Source: Sporomusa sp. KB1 (lineage in GTDB: Bacteria; Bacillota; Negativicutes; Sporomusales; Sporomusaceae). Taken from it: a DNA stretch of 64,000 nt. Under the pieces are notes generated by a model, which saw only the letters and a program-made list of their open reading frames with translations, had not been told where the DNA came from and did not search any database. The position numbers were made by a program, and so were the translations under genes. The DNA lies in contig NZ_VLKC01000002.1 in assembly GCF_007830295.1 (NCBI RefSeq), positions 2,762,204 to 2,826,203 on the forward strand, read 5' to 3'. Position 1 is the stretch's first letter. Each line of letters opens with the position of its first letter. Below, piece by piece: positions 8,231-17,395 of this stretch.

Positions 8231-9238
8231 ATGGTTTCTGAAATAAAACCGCTATATGGACTTGAACGGGTAAAACTTTCCAATGCGGTGCCGCTTCCGG
8301 CTCCGTTTACCTTATTTGTTTTTCCCACAACGTATTGTAATTTTAAATGTCAATATTGTGGACATTCACTTGGTTACGATCAGATGAAAGAAAAATATAA
8401 TTTTGAGCCGGAAAATATGTCTAGGCAGACTTATAGTCGTATTATTGAACAATCGAAAGAATTTTCCACTAAATACAAAATGCTGTCTTTAACCGGTCAC
8501 GGTGAACCGCTTCTCAATAAAGAGCTGCCATTTATGATTGAGCTTGCTAAAAAAGCAAATGTGACAGAAAGAATTGAAATCATATCGAATGCTTCTTTGT
8601 TAAGTCGCGAACGGTCACAAGCATTAATTGAAGTCGGGCTTGATACATTAAGAATATCCCTCCAAGGCCTTTCAAGTCGCAAATACGAGCAAGTTTGTGG
8701 CTTTAAGCTTGATTTTGATGAATTTATAGATAATATTCGTTACTTCTATCACAACAAAAAGCAATGCAAAGTATTTGTAAAAATTATGGATATTGCTTTA
8801 GAACAGGGAGAAGAAGAACGCTTTTATCATCTTTTTTCAGATATAAGTGACCGGATGTATATTGAACAGTGCCGGCCTGTTTATGATGGGGTCGATTATT
8901 CACAAAGCACGGCACAGGTGGTTGACCGTTATGGCCGTACTCACGCTAAACGGATGGTTTGTCCGTTGCCTTTTTATATGTTAGGTATCTTTCCTAACGG
9001 CGATGTAGAGCCGTGTGATACCATTTATAAGCCTGTGGTTGTCGGTAATGTCCACCAGGAAAGCCTGTATAATATCTGGAATGGCGCTAAGCTGCGACAG
9101 TTTCAGAGGCTGCAACTGGAAAAACAACGTGAGAATAATCCTAAATGCAGGGTATGCTGTGCTCCTGATGATGTAGCACAGCCGGAGGATGCTCTGGATG
9201 ATACTGCTGATACTATTGTAAAAAGGTTCAAATTCTAA
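8231..9238 (+). CDS. Radical SAM/SPASM protein
   Basis: The protein has a 4Fe-4S radical SAM motif CNFKCQYC at about residues 36-43, a glycine-rich SAM segment (LTGHGEPLLN), and a C-terminal SPASM region. That region has CPLPFYMLGIFPNGDVEPC, a later NIWNGAKLRQF and CRVCC, which ligate auxiliary clusters. SPASM enzymes modify peptides or carry out dehydrogenations on sugars and other substrates. The ATG at 8231 follows GGGAG. It sits between flagellin glycosyltransferases and an NDP-sugar pathway, so a role in making or attaching the flagellin modification is the simplest reading. Substrate unknown. Confidence 0.87.
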   Translation: MVSEIKPLYGLERVKLSNAVPLPAPFTLFVFPTTYCNFKCQYCGHSLGYDQMKEKYNFEPENMSRQTYSRIIEQSKEFSTKYKMLSLTGHGEPLLNKELPFMIELAKKANVTERIEIISNASLLSRERSQALIEVGLDTLRISLQGLSSRKYEQVCGFKLDFDEFIDNIRYFYHNKKQCKVFVKIMDIALEQGEEERFYHLFSDISDRMYIEQCRPVYDGVDYSQSTAQVVDRYGRTHAKRMVCPLPFYMLGIFPNGDVEPCDTIYKPVVVGNVHQESLYNIWNGAKLRQFQRLQLEKQRENNPKCRVCCAPDDVAQPEDALDDTADTIVKRFKF

Positions 9239-9268
9239 TACTTCGCACCTTCGACAGGAGGGATAGGA

Positions 9269-10288
9269 TTGTCAGATAAAGTGATTACCAGGATTACCCC
9301 CAGTGGTAAACGAACAGTTTTAGGGACTGTGCTTCCGCTCGATACTCCCTTTTTGGTGCAGATGTTTCCTGTTTATGCCTGTAATTTTCAATGCGGTTAC
9401 TGTTTGCATTCCTTGCCGCGTGAGCAGCATGGCTACATAGCGGACAAGCCTTTTATGGATATGGACCTATATAGGCAATGTATTGATGAGATGCAGCATT
9501 TTAAAAACAGATTAAAAATGCTGCGGTTTGCCGGTATTGGTGAACCTCTTTTACATAAACATATTGCTGACATGGTCGCTTTCGCAAAGACAAAGAATGT
9601 TGCGGAAAGTGTAGAGATTGTTACAAACGGAGCTCTGCTTACCGATAAGTTGTCCCTGGAACTTATTCAGGCAGGGTTGGATAAATTGAGAATCTCAGTA
9701 CAGGGAATTTCGGCAGAAAAATACAAGGTAGTTTCCCATGTAACTATAGATATGGATGAATTCATAAATAAATTGCGGTTTTTTTATCAAAACCGCGGTA
9801 ATACAAAAATCTATATTAAAATCATTGACTGTGCACTTTCGGACAAGAACGAAGAACTCCAATTTTTCAAAATGTTTGAAGCTGTGTGTGACTCTATTGC
9901 TATTGAACATTTGACACCTACGGTAAAAGGCATTGACTATACTAATCTATCAGGCGGCAAAGCGTTAGCGGTCACGCAAAGCGGTAATCCTCTGATTGAA
10001 ACCTCCATATGTCCGCAACCTTTTTATATGATGCAGATTAATCCAGATGGCGCGGTTGTTCCCTGCTGTTCTATGGCGTATCCTGTTGTTTTTCGAGAGC
10101 GGAATATGATGATACCGGAAATTTGGAACAGTGAATCATTTTTGGAATTTCGCAGACAATTGCTTAATGGAACGGAAAGTGTAGGTGGTGTCTGTGCTTC
10201 GTGCTCTTTATATAAATACGGTTTATTTCCTGAAGATAGGCTTGAACCATATGTAGAGCAATTAAAAAAATCAATATCTAAAAAATAA
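9269..10288 (+). CDS. Radical SAM/SPASM protein, second copy
   Basis: A 339-residue relative of the upstream gene: CNFQCGYC cluster motif, RFAGIGEPLLH, and SPASM cysteines in ICPQPFYMMQINPDG...VPCC and GVCASC. TTG start preceded by GGAGGG. Both copies share the segment around IRISVQGIS/LRISLQGLS before a helical part. The pair probably acts on related substrates in the same pathway; the function of neither is established. Confidence 0.86.
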   Translation: MSDKVITRITPSGKRTVLGTVLPLDTPFLVQMFPVYACNFQCGYCLHSLPREQHGYIADKPFMDMDLYRQCIDEMQHFKNRLKMLRFAGIGEPLLHKHIADMVAFAKTKNVAESVEIVTNGALLTDKLSLELIQAGLDKLRISVQGISAEKYKVVSHVTIDMDEFINKLRFFYQNRGNTKIYIKIIDCALSDKNEELQFFKMFEAVCDSIAIEHLTPTVKGIDYTNLSGGKALAVTQSGNPLIETSICPQPFYMMQINPDGAVVPCCSMAYPVVFRERNMMIPEIWNSESFLEFRRQLLNGTESVGGVCASCSLYKYGLFPEDRLEPYVEQLKKSISKK

Positions 10289-10368
10289 ACTGGTACTGAT
10301 GTAGATATGAAATTATTTCTATTTGATGAGCTTTTGAAAAATTTAATTTGTAAGGGAGGAGAGTAATT

Positions 10369-11145
10369 GTGAAGGTGGTTATTCTCGCCGGAGGATATGG
10401 GACCCGTATTAGTGAGGAATCACATCTGAAGCCCAAACCGATGATTGAAATCGGTGAACGTCCTATATTATGGCATATCATGAAACTGTATTCCCACTAC
10501 CACTTTAATGATTTCATTATTTGTTTAGGCTATAAAGGGCATATGATTAAAGAGTATTTTGCCAATTATTTTTTGTATGGTTCGGATGTTACTTTTGATT
10601 TAGCCAGCAATAGCACATGTACTCACTCCAGCGCGGAGGTGGAGCCCTGGAAAGTTACGCTTGCCAACACCGGATTGGATACCCAGACTGGCGGTCGGAT
10701 AAAACGGATAAAAAAATATATTGGCGACGAGACTTTTCTGCTTACTTATGGTGACGGGGTTGCTAATATCAATATAGAAGAACTTGTTGCCTTTCATAAA
10801 TCCCACGGAAAGCTTGCCACGGTAACCGCCGTCCAGCCCAGCGGCAGATACGGAGTTTTAGGGCTTAACGAGGATGCTAGCGTTCTGGAGTTTATTGAGA
10901 AGCCCAAGACGTTAGATGCATGGGTGAATGGTGGCTTTTTTGTCTTAGAGCCAGGGATTTTCGAGTATATTGAAGGCGATCAGACTCCCTTTGAAGGCCA
11001 TCCTCTCACAGAACTGGCAGAGGCAGGGCAAATTATGGCCTATAATCATAATGGATTTTGGAGGTGCATGGATACGCAAAGAGATAAGCTTATCTTGGAA
11101 AATTTATGGGCGAGCGGCCAGGCTCCCTGGAAGGTATGGATTTAG
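10369..11145 (+). CDS. rfbF: Glucose-1-phosphate cytidylyltransferase
   Basis: Makes CDP-glucose from glucose-1-phosphate and CTP in the cytoplasm, the first step to CDP-6-deoxy sugars. The sequence has the nucleotidyltransferase signature ILAGGYGTRISEES at residues 5-18, KPKPMIEIGERPILWHIMK, and the GDGVA and GGFFVLEPG segments typical of RfbF. Length 258 is normal. GTG start with GGGAGGAG upstream. rfbG begins at the base after its stop codon, so the two are co-translated. Confidence 0.94.
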   Translation: MKVVILAGGYGTRISEESHLKPKPMIEIGERPILWHIMKLYSHYHFNDFIICLGYKGHMIKEYFANYFLYGSDVTFDLASNSTCTHSSAEVEPWKVTLANTGLDTQTGGRIKRIKKYIGDETFLLTYGDGVANINIEELVAFHKSHGKLATVTAVQPSGRYGVLGLNEDASVLEFIEKPKTLDAWVNGGFFVLEPGIFEYIEGDQTPFEGHPLTELAEAGQIMAYNHNGFWRCMDTQRDKLILENLWASGQAPWKVWI

Positions 11146-12228
11146 TTGAGTTTTGAACTGTTTAAAAGAGCCTATTGCGGGCAAACGGTATTAGTTACAG
11201 GCTGCAGTGGATTCAAAGGCTCTTGGCTATCTGTATGGCTGCATACACTAGGGGCCAGGGTCGTCGGGTATGCGCTGCAACCGCCGACAGAGCCATCTAT
11301 GTTTCGCGCTTGCAGCCTGGACAACCATATAATTAGTATGGAAGCCGATATTTGCGATGATGTTGCCTTGACGGAAGTATTCAAAACCTATAAGCCGGAT
11401 ATCGTTTTTCACCTAGCTGCTCAACCGCTGGTGCGTTACTCGTATCTGCAGCCTAAGGAGACTTTCGAGACAAACGTAATGGGCACTGTTAATGTATTAG
11501 AAGCAGCTAGGAATACTGGGACGGTTAAGTCTATCGTTGTTATTACAACTGACAAATGCTATGAAAACCGGGAATGGGTTTACGGTTATCGTGAAACAGA
11601 CCCTATCGGTGGCTATGATCCCTATAGTGCCAGTAAAGGCTGCGCTGAACTCGTCGTGTCAGCATTTCGCAACAGTTTTCTTATGAGTCGCGGAATAGGC
11701 TTGGCTTCCGCCAGGGCCGGAAATGTAATTGGCGGCGGTGACTGGGCAGTTGATAGATTGTTGCCTGATTTTGTCCGGGCAGTCGTAGACAACAAGCCTA
11801 TTCGGATAAGAAATCCATTGGCTACCCGCCCTTGGCAGCATGTGCTGGAACCATTGTCCGGTTATCTATTGTTGGGAGCGTTATTGCTGGCTGAGCCAAA
11901 AAAGTACAGCAGCGCCTGGAATTTTGGCCCCAGAGATACCGATGTTTTGCCTGTAGAGGAGATTCTCAGGCTGGCAATTGCGGAATGGGGAGCAGGAAGA
12001 GTAGAAAAAGAAGCTGGTAAGCAGCCGCACGAAGCTACTTTGCTGAAACTTGATATTAGCAAGGCCGAGGTCTATTTACGCTGGCATCCGGTTTTTTCAT
12101 GCCGTGAGGCAATAAAGAGAACTGTTGAATGGTACAAAAAATATTATGAAGAATTTTCTAGCGATATGTTTTTATTTACTGTTGAACAGATTCGAGAATA
12201 CGAGCATGTACTGCAATTGCGGAGTTGA
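11146..12228 (+). CDS. rfbG: CDP-glucose 4,6-dehydratase
   Basis: Converts CDP-glucose to CDP-4-keto-6-deoxyglucose with bound NAD. Extended SDR protein with the nucleotide-binding TGCSGFKGSWLS near residue 18, FHLAAQPLVRYSY, the TTDKCYEN loop and the catalytic YSASK. Length 360 fits RfbG. TTG start directly abutting the rfbF stop. No rfbH (3-dehydratase) is present, so the 3,6-dideoxy sugars of Salmonella and Yersinia are not the expected product. Confidence 0.94.
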   Translation: MSFELFKRAYCGQTVLVTGCSGFKGSWLSVWLHTLGARVVGYALQPPTEPSMFRACSLDNHIISMEADICDDVALTEVFKTYKPDIVFHLAAQPLVRYSYLQPKETFETNVMGTVNVLEAARNTGTVKSIVVITTDKCYENREWVYGYRETDPIGGYDPYSASKGCAELVVSAFRNSFLMSRGIGLASARAGNVIGGGDWAVDRLLPDFVRAVVDNKPIRIRNPLATRPWQHVLEPLSGYLLLGALLLAEPKKYSSAWNFGPRDTDVLPVEEILRLAIAEWGAGRVEKEAGKQPHEATLLKLDISKAEVYLRWHPVFSCREAIKRTVEWYKKYYEEFSSDMFLFTVEQIREYEHVLQLRS

Positions 12229-12234
12229 AATGAT

Positions 12235-13122
12235 ATGAATAGGGTGCTTGTAACCGGGGCTACCGGTTATATTGGCTCAAATTTGGTAAAACGATTTATA
12301 AAAAATGATGTTGAAGTCCACATTATTACCCGTGTCACTTCCCTGGTAGAGCAATCTGATATTAGCGGTCTTCCTGTTGTAATTCATCAGCATGATGGTA
12401 CAACGGCAGGAATGATAGGAATTTTTCAATTAGCACGGCCTGAGGCGGTATTTCATTTAGCGGCTAAATTTGTGGCCGAGCATGAGAGCAGGGATGTAGA
12501 GGAATTAGTGGACAGCAACCTGATGTTTGGCCTGCAGCTTTTGGAAGCCATGGCGGCAACGCGGGTTCGACATTTAATAAATGCAGGGACTGCTTGGCAG
12601 CATTATGAGCAGGAGGCATATAACCCGGTTAATCTGTATGCGGCAACCAAGCAGGCTTTCGAAACATTGGCCGCGTATTATGTCCGGGCCGGTTTGCTAA
12701 AAATGATTACGTTAAAGCTGCTGGATACCTACGGCCCCAATGATCCAAGGCCTAAATTATTTACTTTATTTAAGCGTGTAAGCTCCAGTAGGGAATGGCT
12801 GAAGATGTCTTACGGCGAACAGCGGTTGGGGTTGGTCTACATTGATGATGTGGTGAATGCTTTTTTGATGGCGGGACAATATATTGAAACTCTGCCGGAT
12901 TTTGAAATGCCGTCATATAGTATTGCTCCTGAACAATTGCATTCTTTACGTGAAATCGCGGCCATATATGAGGCGGCTAGCGGTAACCGGCTGAATATCG
13001 GATGGGGGGAACGGCCATACCGGATCAGGGAAGTCATGCAGCCGTATGTTGGTGCAAGACTTCCCAGCTGGGAGGCAAAAGTTGCTTTGGCAGATGGGAT
13101 AAAGAGATGCTTGGAAGTCTGA
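12235..13122 (+). CDS. SDR-family NDP-sugar epimerase/reductase
   Basis: An extended short-chain dehydrogenase of 295 residues: VLVTGATGYIGSNL at the N-terminus, FHLAAKF, and catalytic YAATK at about residue 140. It starts 6 bp after rfbG. In known CDP-6-deoxyhexose pathways such a protein is the 4-ketoreductase that finishes the CDP-sugar (as in CDP-abequose, paratose or 6-deoxy-altrose synthesis). Which stereoisomer it makes cannot be read from sequence. Confidence 0.85.
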   Translation: MNRVLVTGATGYIGSNLVKRFIKNDVEVHIITRVTSLVEQSDISGLPVVIHQHDGTTAGMIGIFQLARPEAVFHLAAKFVAEHESRDVEELVDSNLMFGLQLLEAMAATRVRHLINAGTAWQHYEQEAYNPVNLYAATKQAFETLAAYYVRAGLLKMITLKLLDTYGPNDPRPKLFTLFKRVSSSREWLKMSYGEQRLGLVYIDDVVNAFLMAGQYIETLPDFEMPSYSIAPEQLHSLREIAAIYEAASGNRLNIGWGERPYRIREVMQPYVGARLPSWEAKVALADGIKRCLEV

Positions 13123-13189
13123 GGAATGCGCTTTCCTAACTTCTTCAGGATAAAGGAGAGCACCGTGAAAGATTGTAATGGGAGTGATT

Positions 13190-13279
13190 ATGGCGAAATC
13201 ATGGTCGGATTTGTACGACGTATCGGATGAGACGGTATTTAGGAGGAATTATCATAGTGATGAACGACTACTATATTGA
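13190..13279 (+). other. Very short ORF with good ribosome binding site, possible gene remnant
   Basis: ATG at 13190 follows GGGAGTGATT and opens a 29-codon frame (MAKSWSDLYDVSDETVF...) that overlaps the next gene in another frame. It could be the start of a deleted gene or a chance frame. Confidence 0.25.
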
Positions 13280-14777
13280 ACCAATTGTCATTGATTCGGA
13301 TACACTTATCCCGCGTTCACCGTCGGCCAATATGTGGGAAAATCGTAAAAATGCATATTTTATGTATGACACGCCGGATGTTCCGACATGCTCCATTGTT
13401 GTGACGGGGTATAACCGTCTGGACAAGACTAAATATTGCGTCGACTGTATTTTGCAATATACGCAAGACGTAGATTACGAACTCATTCTCGTCGATAATG
13501 GCAGCAATGATGGGACTTTAGAGTTTTTCCAGTCGGTACAATATAAAAACAAGAAAATTATTCGTGTGACACAGAACCGCGGAACATTTTTGCCTTTTAG
13601 ATATTATGCCAATATTTTCAAAGGCAGATATCTTGTTAATATATCCAATGATGTTTATGTAACACGGAATTGGTTAAGCAATCTGCTTAAGTGCTACCGA
13701 TCCGACCCGAAAATCGGTTTTATCGAGCCGGTTTCTTCAAATATATCAAATCTGCAGGAAGTAGATCTTGGTTTTTCTAATTTTGATGATATGCAGAAAA
13801 TGGCCGCTGAGTTCAATAAAAGCGCCCCAGCAAAATGGGAGGAGCGTATGCGGCTTATAAGTACAATTAACTTTTTTTCACGAGATGTTTTAGATAATGT
13901 AGGTATAAACGATGCCGCCTACCTCCATGATTTCGCGGAGGATGACCTGTGCGTCCGCATACGGCGTATGGGTTACAAACTTGTTCTTTGCCGCGATACA
14001 TGGATCTGCCATGATCATGATTTCCGAAATATGGAGGATAAAGACCCCGGTGCGTTTCAGGCAAGCCTGGAAAGAGGACGCGCCGTTTACCGCGAAAAAT
14101 ATCACGGTATCGATCCGTGGGACGATATAAACAACTTCGAGATGGCGCTTCTCGCTCCACTTGATTCTGCTAGGCTTCCCAAATCGATAAAAGCGCTGAC
14201 AGTTGATATACGTTGCGGAACCCCTGCCTTGGAGATCCGTAATCGTCTGAAACGACGCGGGATTACGGACGTTACGTCACATGCATTCACAACGGATGCG
14301 AAGTATTTTCTCGATTTACAGACGGTATGTGCAGGAGTCAAGTGTGATAGAATTGACTTCATACGGCAGCATTATGCCAACGATACATTTGACATTGTCG
14401 TAATCGGCGAACCAATCAATACCTATCCCATGCCAATTAGACTTTTGCAAAATCTGTACGGCTTTCTCAAATCCGGTGGCATGCTGTTGTTCAAAGTCCG
14501 CAACACGGATAATTATCGTGCCTTTTTGCGCTCTATCGGGATGGGTGTGCCATCTGACCCCGATTTGCCTTCGAGCACGCCGTTAAACGAAGTACTAGAG
14601 TGCCTGAAACTTTTTGGCGCGAATGACTGTGCTACTTCCGCTGAACTTGATGACTTATCGGAAGCCGATCAAAAATTCTTGTTCGATAAGCTAAAAGCAG
14701 CGAATCCGAACGCCAATCAGAAAACACTGAATCGACTATGCATCAAGAATTATTGCGTTAGGGCAATCAGGAGGTAG
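13257..14777 (+). CDS. GT2 glycosyltransferase fused to a methyltransferase-like domain
   Basis: The start is taken at GTG 13257, 10 nt after AGGAGG; ATG 13260 is equally possible. Residues about 35-270 form a GT2 domain (SIVVTGYNRLDKTKYC, LVDNGSNDGTLEF, NISNDVYVT in place of a plain DxD, then HDFAEDDLCVRIRRMG). The last 190 residues look like a class I SAM methyltransferase fold: VDIRCGTPALEIRNRL at motif I, a FDIVVIGEP strand and LKSGGMLLFKVRN. Motif I lacks the usual GxGxG, so SAM binding is doubtful. A flagellin or surface glycan is the likely acceptor. Confidence 0.8.
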   Translation: MMNDYYIEPIVIDSDTLIPRSPSANMWENRKNAYFMYDTPDVPTCSIVVTGYNRLDKTKYCVDCILQYTQDVDYELILVDNGSNDGTLEFFQSVQYKNKKIIRVTQNRGTFLPFRYYANIFKGRYLVNISNDVYVTRNWLSNLLKCYRSDPKIGFIEPVSSNISNLQEVDLGFSNFDDMQKMAAEFNKSAPAKWEERMRLISTINFFSRDVLDNVGINDAAYLHDFAEDDLCVRIRRMGYKLVLCRDTWICHDHDFRNMEDKDPGAFQASLERGRAVYREKYHGIDPWDDINNFEMALLAPLDSARLPKSIKALTVDIRCGTPALEIRNRLKRRGITDVTSHAFTTDAKYFLDLQTVCAGVKCDRIDFIRQHYANDTFDIVVIGEPINTYPMPIRLLQNLYGFLKSGGMLLFKVRNTDNYRAFLRSIGMGVPSDPDLPSSTPLNEVLECLKLFGANDCATSAELDDLSEADQKFLFDKLKAANPNANQKTLNRLCIKNYCVRAIRR

Positions 14778-14780
14778 CGT

Positions 14781-15356
14781 GTGAATATTACATTGACAAA
14801 AATATCAGGTGTATATATTGTAAAACGCGAGCCGTTTTCCGATGAGCGAGGGACATTTTCACGCATGTTTTGCCGCCGCGAACTGGAGGCAGCAGGACTA
14901 TGCGGCGAAATCGCGCAAATGAACCTATCAACCAATAGAAAAAAAGGTACACTCCGAGGATTGCACTCTCAATTCGGCAATGCGGCGGAAGATAAACTTG
15001 TAATGTGTGTTCAAGGTGCGATATTCGATGTGTGTGTGGATGTTCGAAAAGACTCACCGACATATTTGCAGTGGGTCGGTGAAACCCTTTCAGCGGAGAA
15101 TGGGTTTGGTCTCTATGTTCCGAAAGGTTGTGCTCATGGGTATCTGACGCTGACGGATGATACGCAAGTGTTATACCTTGTAACGCAATATTACACGCCG
15201 AATACGGAAGTGGGATACAGATTCGACGACCCTGTTTTTGGAATAAAATGGCCAGTTGTGGCGCCATATATAATGAGTGAAAAAGATAAGAATTGGGAGT
15301 ATTATGGGTTCAGGCCGGTCGATGTCACTCAAAAATTGGCTCGAACAGACGCATGA
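14781..15356 (+). CDS. rfbC: RmlC-like NDP-4-keto-6-deoxyhexose 3,5-epimerase
   Basis: Cupin-fold epimerase: FSDERGTFSRMF, the catalytic-His region LRGLHSQ, DVCVDVRKDSPTY, and YVPKGCAHGYLTL. GTG start with AGGAGG 5 nt upstream, 3 bp after the preceding stop. Annotated families are dTDP-4-dehydrorhamnose 3,5-epimerases, but no rmlA, rmlB or rmlD is near, so a CDP-linked 4-keto sugar from RfbG is the likely substrate. The last 15-20 residues appear to be read out of frame through the remnant of another gene (see 15301-15471), so the natural C-terminus may have been lost. Confidence 0.87.
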   Translation: MNITLTKISGVYIVKREPFSDERGTFSRMFCRRELEAAGLCGEIAQMNLSTNRKKGTLRGLHSQFGNAAEDKLVMCVQGAIFDVCVDVRKDSPTYLQWVGETLSAENGFGLYVPKGCAHGYLTLTDDTQVLYLVTQYYTPNTEVGYRFDDPVFGIKWPVVAPYIMSEKDKNWEYYGFRPVDVTQKLARTDA

Positions 15357-15471
15357 AACATTGCAATTAGATACACCTATAAAAATTGGTGCGAAACCCG
15401 ACGACGGACTGCTGTTCGAACGTGAATGGTTGATGCTGCGCCGTTCACGAGTGAAACGAGTTATGCACTGA
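15301..15471 (+). pseudogene. 3'-terminal relic of an SDR sugar epimerase
   Basis: In the frame that overlaps the end of rfbC, the peptide begins MGSGRSMSLKNWLEQTHETL and continues IGAKPDDGLLFEREWL. This matches the C-terminal pattern of SDR nucleotide-sugar epimerases (IGSG-x-S...L...E, then a G-x-x-P-D-D-G...W-L segment). The head of such a gene is missing, so this looks like a deletion junction inside rfbC around base 15300. Confidence 0.45.
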
Positions 15472-15544
15472 GCATCAATTTTGCGGATGCGGTGAGAAGG
15501 TCGCGAAGTTGGTAAATAAACAGGAGTAGTTGGAGGATTACAGC

Positions 15545-17308
15545 ATGAATATGCCGGAACATATCACACAGGAGTTTCTTGACCTAATTAAACTCCCCAA
15601 CCCAAACTCAAACGCGAAACGACTGAACTACCTATTGGTTATGCCGCGTATCGCGATGAATGACGATACTATATATATGATGCCTTATGGGCTCTGCCTT
15701 GTTTCATCCGCGCTCAAAGCCTCTGGTCGTAATGTGTTTACATTAAACTTGAACTACAAAACGAACCCTTATGAGCTTTTACGCCAGGAGATAGTTAACA
15801 ATTCAATTGATGTTGTTGCCACGGGCGGTTTGAGCGGTCAGTTTTCTTTGCTTAAAGAAATACTTGATACAGCGAAATCTGTAAACCAGAACATCATCAC
15901 AATTACCGGGGGCGGGATAATTACAGCCGACCCGAATGTTGCGATGGAGGCTCTTGAAACGGCTGATTATGGCATAATCGGTGAGGGTGAGATTGCTATA
16001 AACGACCTTGCCTATGCATTGGAAAACAATGAAGATATTAATAGTGTCGCGGGGCTTGTACTACCTGACGGTACCATAACTGCGCAGCGTCCTGAAATCG
16101 CTAATCTTGATATATTGCCGTTTCCGGACTATGATGGGCTCGAATTAGCGATGGTGCTGCGGGATAATTTGCACGCACAGTCTTGGTTTGAGAATAATGC
16201 CGTTAGTATCACCTTAAGCCGTTCCTGCCCATATAATTGCACATTTTGTTTTCATTCAAGCGGAAAAAAATATCGAAGGCGGTCACTTGACAATATCTTT
16301 GAGGAATTGGACTGGATTACTGAGAAATACGGGGGTTCATTCTTCATAATAAATGACGAGTTATTTATTTCTAATAAGCGGTTTTTAACTGCTTTTTGCA
16401 GTCGCATCAAGAAATATAACATAAGATATTGGGTACAAACACGAGTAGATACAGTTTCAAAAGAAATATTGCAGTTATTGAAAGACAGCGGTTGTAGTGT
16501 AATCAGTTACGGTGTTGAAAGCGCGGATAACAGGATACTAAAGTCTATGAGAAAAAATATTACCGTAGAGCAAATCGAACGAGCATTTGATTTGGCGCTT
16601 GAAGTCGGACTGCCTGCATATGGCAATTTGATTTTCGGTGATGTGGAGGAAACTCCAGAAACTATTGGCACTTGCCTAAACTGGTGGAAAAATCATCCGC
16701 AATACAACATTTTTATATTATACATACTTACATTTCCGGGAACACATCTATATAAAGTTGCTTGCGAACGCGGCATAATAAAAGACCGTGTAAAATATTT
16801 GATAGATAATGACACACAAATAAATGTTACAAAAATGTCTGATGAAGAATACTGGGATATCATCAAGAAGGTGGAACTGTTTCAGATAATGACAGCTAAT
16901 GGAGTAGATGTTGATTTCGCAGATATCAGTGAGCAAATCAATGTACTCCGCAGTAACCTGGAAAAGCTTGTTACTAAACACAAAATTGCGATTTGGCCAA
17001 CAATATTCTCAACAATCAATCTTCTGAACAGTATATCGGAAATGTTTGTGAATGCAGACAATGTGTTTTTTGTGAATAGTGCACCTAAAGATACGCGCCT
17101 TCAGGGAATTGAACGCTTTGGCAAGTCAGTATTTGAACCCGATATTATTATGGAACATAATATTGATATTGTGCTGTATGCGTATACCCAGACGGCCAGT
17201 GCCGAACGAATTTATGAAAGAATTTGTTCGGTGATTCGCGACCAATATCCGCAGATTAAACGAGTCATAAGGCTGTCTGAACTGCTTGATAAAGATTTTG
17301 TTTGCTGA
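15545..17308 (+). CDS. B12-binding radical SAM enzyme with C-terminal Rossmann-like domain
   Basis: The ATG at 15545 follows GGAGG by 8 nt. Residues about 25-180 look like a cobalamin-binding domain (LLVMPRI...YGLCLVSSALKASG, VATGGLSGQ, ITGGGIITADPNVAMEAL, GEGEIAI). Next comes a radical SAM core with LSRSCPYNCTFCFHSSGKKYRRRS. The last 130 residues form a further alpha/beta segment (HKIAIWPTIFSTINLL, VFFVNSAPKDTR, FEPDIIMEHNIDIVLYAY) resembling the Rossmann-like tail seen in some sugar C-methyltransferases. B12-dependent radical SAM enzymes often methylate unactivated carbons. Tandem paralogue follows. Confidence 0.85.
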   Translation: MNMPEHITQEFLDLIKLPNPNSNAKRLNYLLVMPRIAMNDDTIYMMPYGLCLVSSALKASGRNVFTLNLNYKTNPYELLRQEIVNNSIDVVATGGLSGQFSLLKEILDTAKSVNQNIITITGGGIITADPNVAMEALETADYGIIGEGEIAINDLAYALENNEDINSVAGLVLPDGTITAQRPEIANLDILPFPDYDGLELAMVLRDNLHAQSWFENNAVSITLSRSCPYNCTFCFHSSGKKYRRRSLDNIFEELDWITEKYGGSFFIINDELFISNKRFLTAFCSRIKKYNIRYWVQTRVDTVSKEILQLLKDSGCSVISYGVESADNRILKSMRKNITVEQIERAFDLALEVGLPAYGNLIFGDVEETPETIGTCLNWWKNHPQYNIFILYILTFPGTHLYKVACERGIIKDRVKYLIDNDTQINVTKMSDEEYWDIIKKVELFQIMTANGVDVDFADISEQINVLRSNLEKLVTKHKIAIWPTIFSTINLLNSISEMFVNADNVFFVNSAPKDTRLQGIERFGKSVFEPDIIMEHNIDIVLYAYTQTASAERIYERICSVIRDQYPQIKRVIRLSELLDKDFVC

Positions 17309-17395
17309 GATAGTCAGGAGTGCGCAGACACAAGTATTAGCATAGCCTGCTGCTTGTTGAAATCATATGGGCGTACAAGTAAGGAGGGGCATACA

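Noticed and set aside
10278-10481. Minus-strand 67-residue frame and similar antisense frames inside the large genes
   Set aside because: Shadows of well-supported genes, lacking ribosome binding sites and family-like sequence.
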